From an uncultured Oscillibacter sp. (GTDB lineage Bacteria > Bacillota > Clostridia > Oscillospirales > Oscillospiraceae), in contig CAJOFP010000243.1 of the NCBI GenBank assembly GCA_905233795.1, positions 1-5,657 on the forward strand: DNA of 5,657 nucleotides. The letters are read 5' to 3'. The notes under the pieces are model-generated. The model had not been told where the DNA came from and made no database searches. It saw only the letters and a program-made list of their open reading frames with translations. Below, piece after piece: positions 5,629 through 5,657 of this stretch (position 1 is its first letter; each line of letters begins with the position of its first letter). The position numbers and the translations under genes are program-made.

Positions 5629-5657
5629 ATGCTTGACGTTCGATCTATTTTATACGC
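5629..5657 (+). CDS. N-terminal fragment of an unidentified protein
   Basis: ATG at 5629 follows GGGAG (5617-5621) by 7 bases and lies downstream of the consensus promoter. The visible protein is MLDVRSILY plus part of an Ala codon, cut by the window edge. Too little is visible to name a family. It does not resemble the usual start of RuvX, a frequent neighbour of ireB. Confidence 0.7.

Overview
This window looks like chromosomal DNA of a low-to-moderate GC Firmicute, most likely an anaerobic Clostridia-type bacterium. The evidence is an IreB-family gene (a Firmicutes protein), strong GGAGG-type ribosome binding sites, PheRS subunits with Clostridia-like wording, and genes rich in GCG/GGC/TTA codons separated by spacers of almost pure A and T. 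The genus cannot be named from this sequence alone. All supported genes lie on the + strand.

Layout: the last 25 codons of an unrecognised gene (1-78). Then a 226-base gap (79-304) with a GC-richer island, about 131-235, that reads as a possible gene remnant. Then a compact run of four genes: a Vat/CatB-like hexapeptide acetyltransferase (305-979), a VapB-type antitoxin-like protein without a toxin (957-1160), pheS (1162-2187) and pheT (2249-4963). The first two genes overlap by 23 bases, the second and third are 1 base apart, and pheS and pheT are 61 bases apart, so one transcript is plausible. A 293-base AT-rich gap (4964-5256) follows, with two candidate sigma-A promoters. Next is ireB (5257-5532, GTG start preferred). 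Last comes an exact-consensus promoter carrying a dyad in its spacer (5565-5593), driving a gene of which only the first ten codons (from 5629) are visible.

Function: pheS and pheT together make phenylalanyl-tRNA synthetase, which charges tRNA-Phe. IreB is a small regulator tied to the PASTA Ser/Thr kinase system of Firmicutes. The acetyltransferase is a probable xenobiotic (streptogramin A or similar) O-acetyltransferase. The most unusual points are the solitary VapB wedged between the acetyltransferase and pheS, with altered residues in its DNA-binding motif; a roughly 90-residue insertion in PheT; and the promoter/operator-like structure at the right end. No clearly new multi-gene system is visible. 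No rRNA, tRNA, CRISPR array, insertion sequence or T-box leader was seen.
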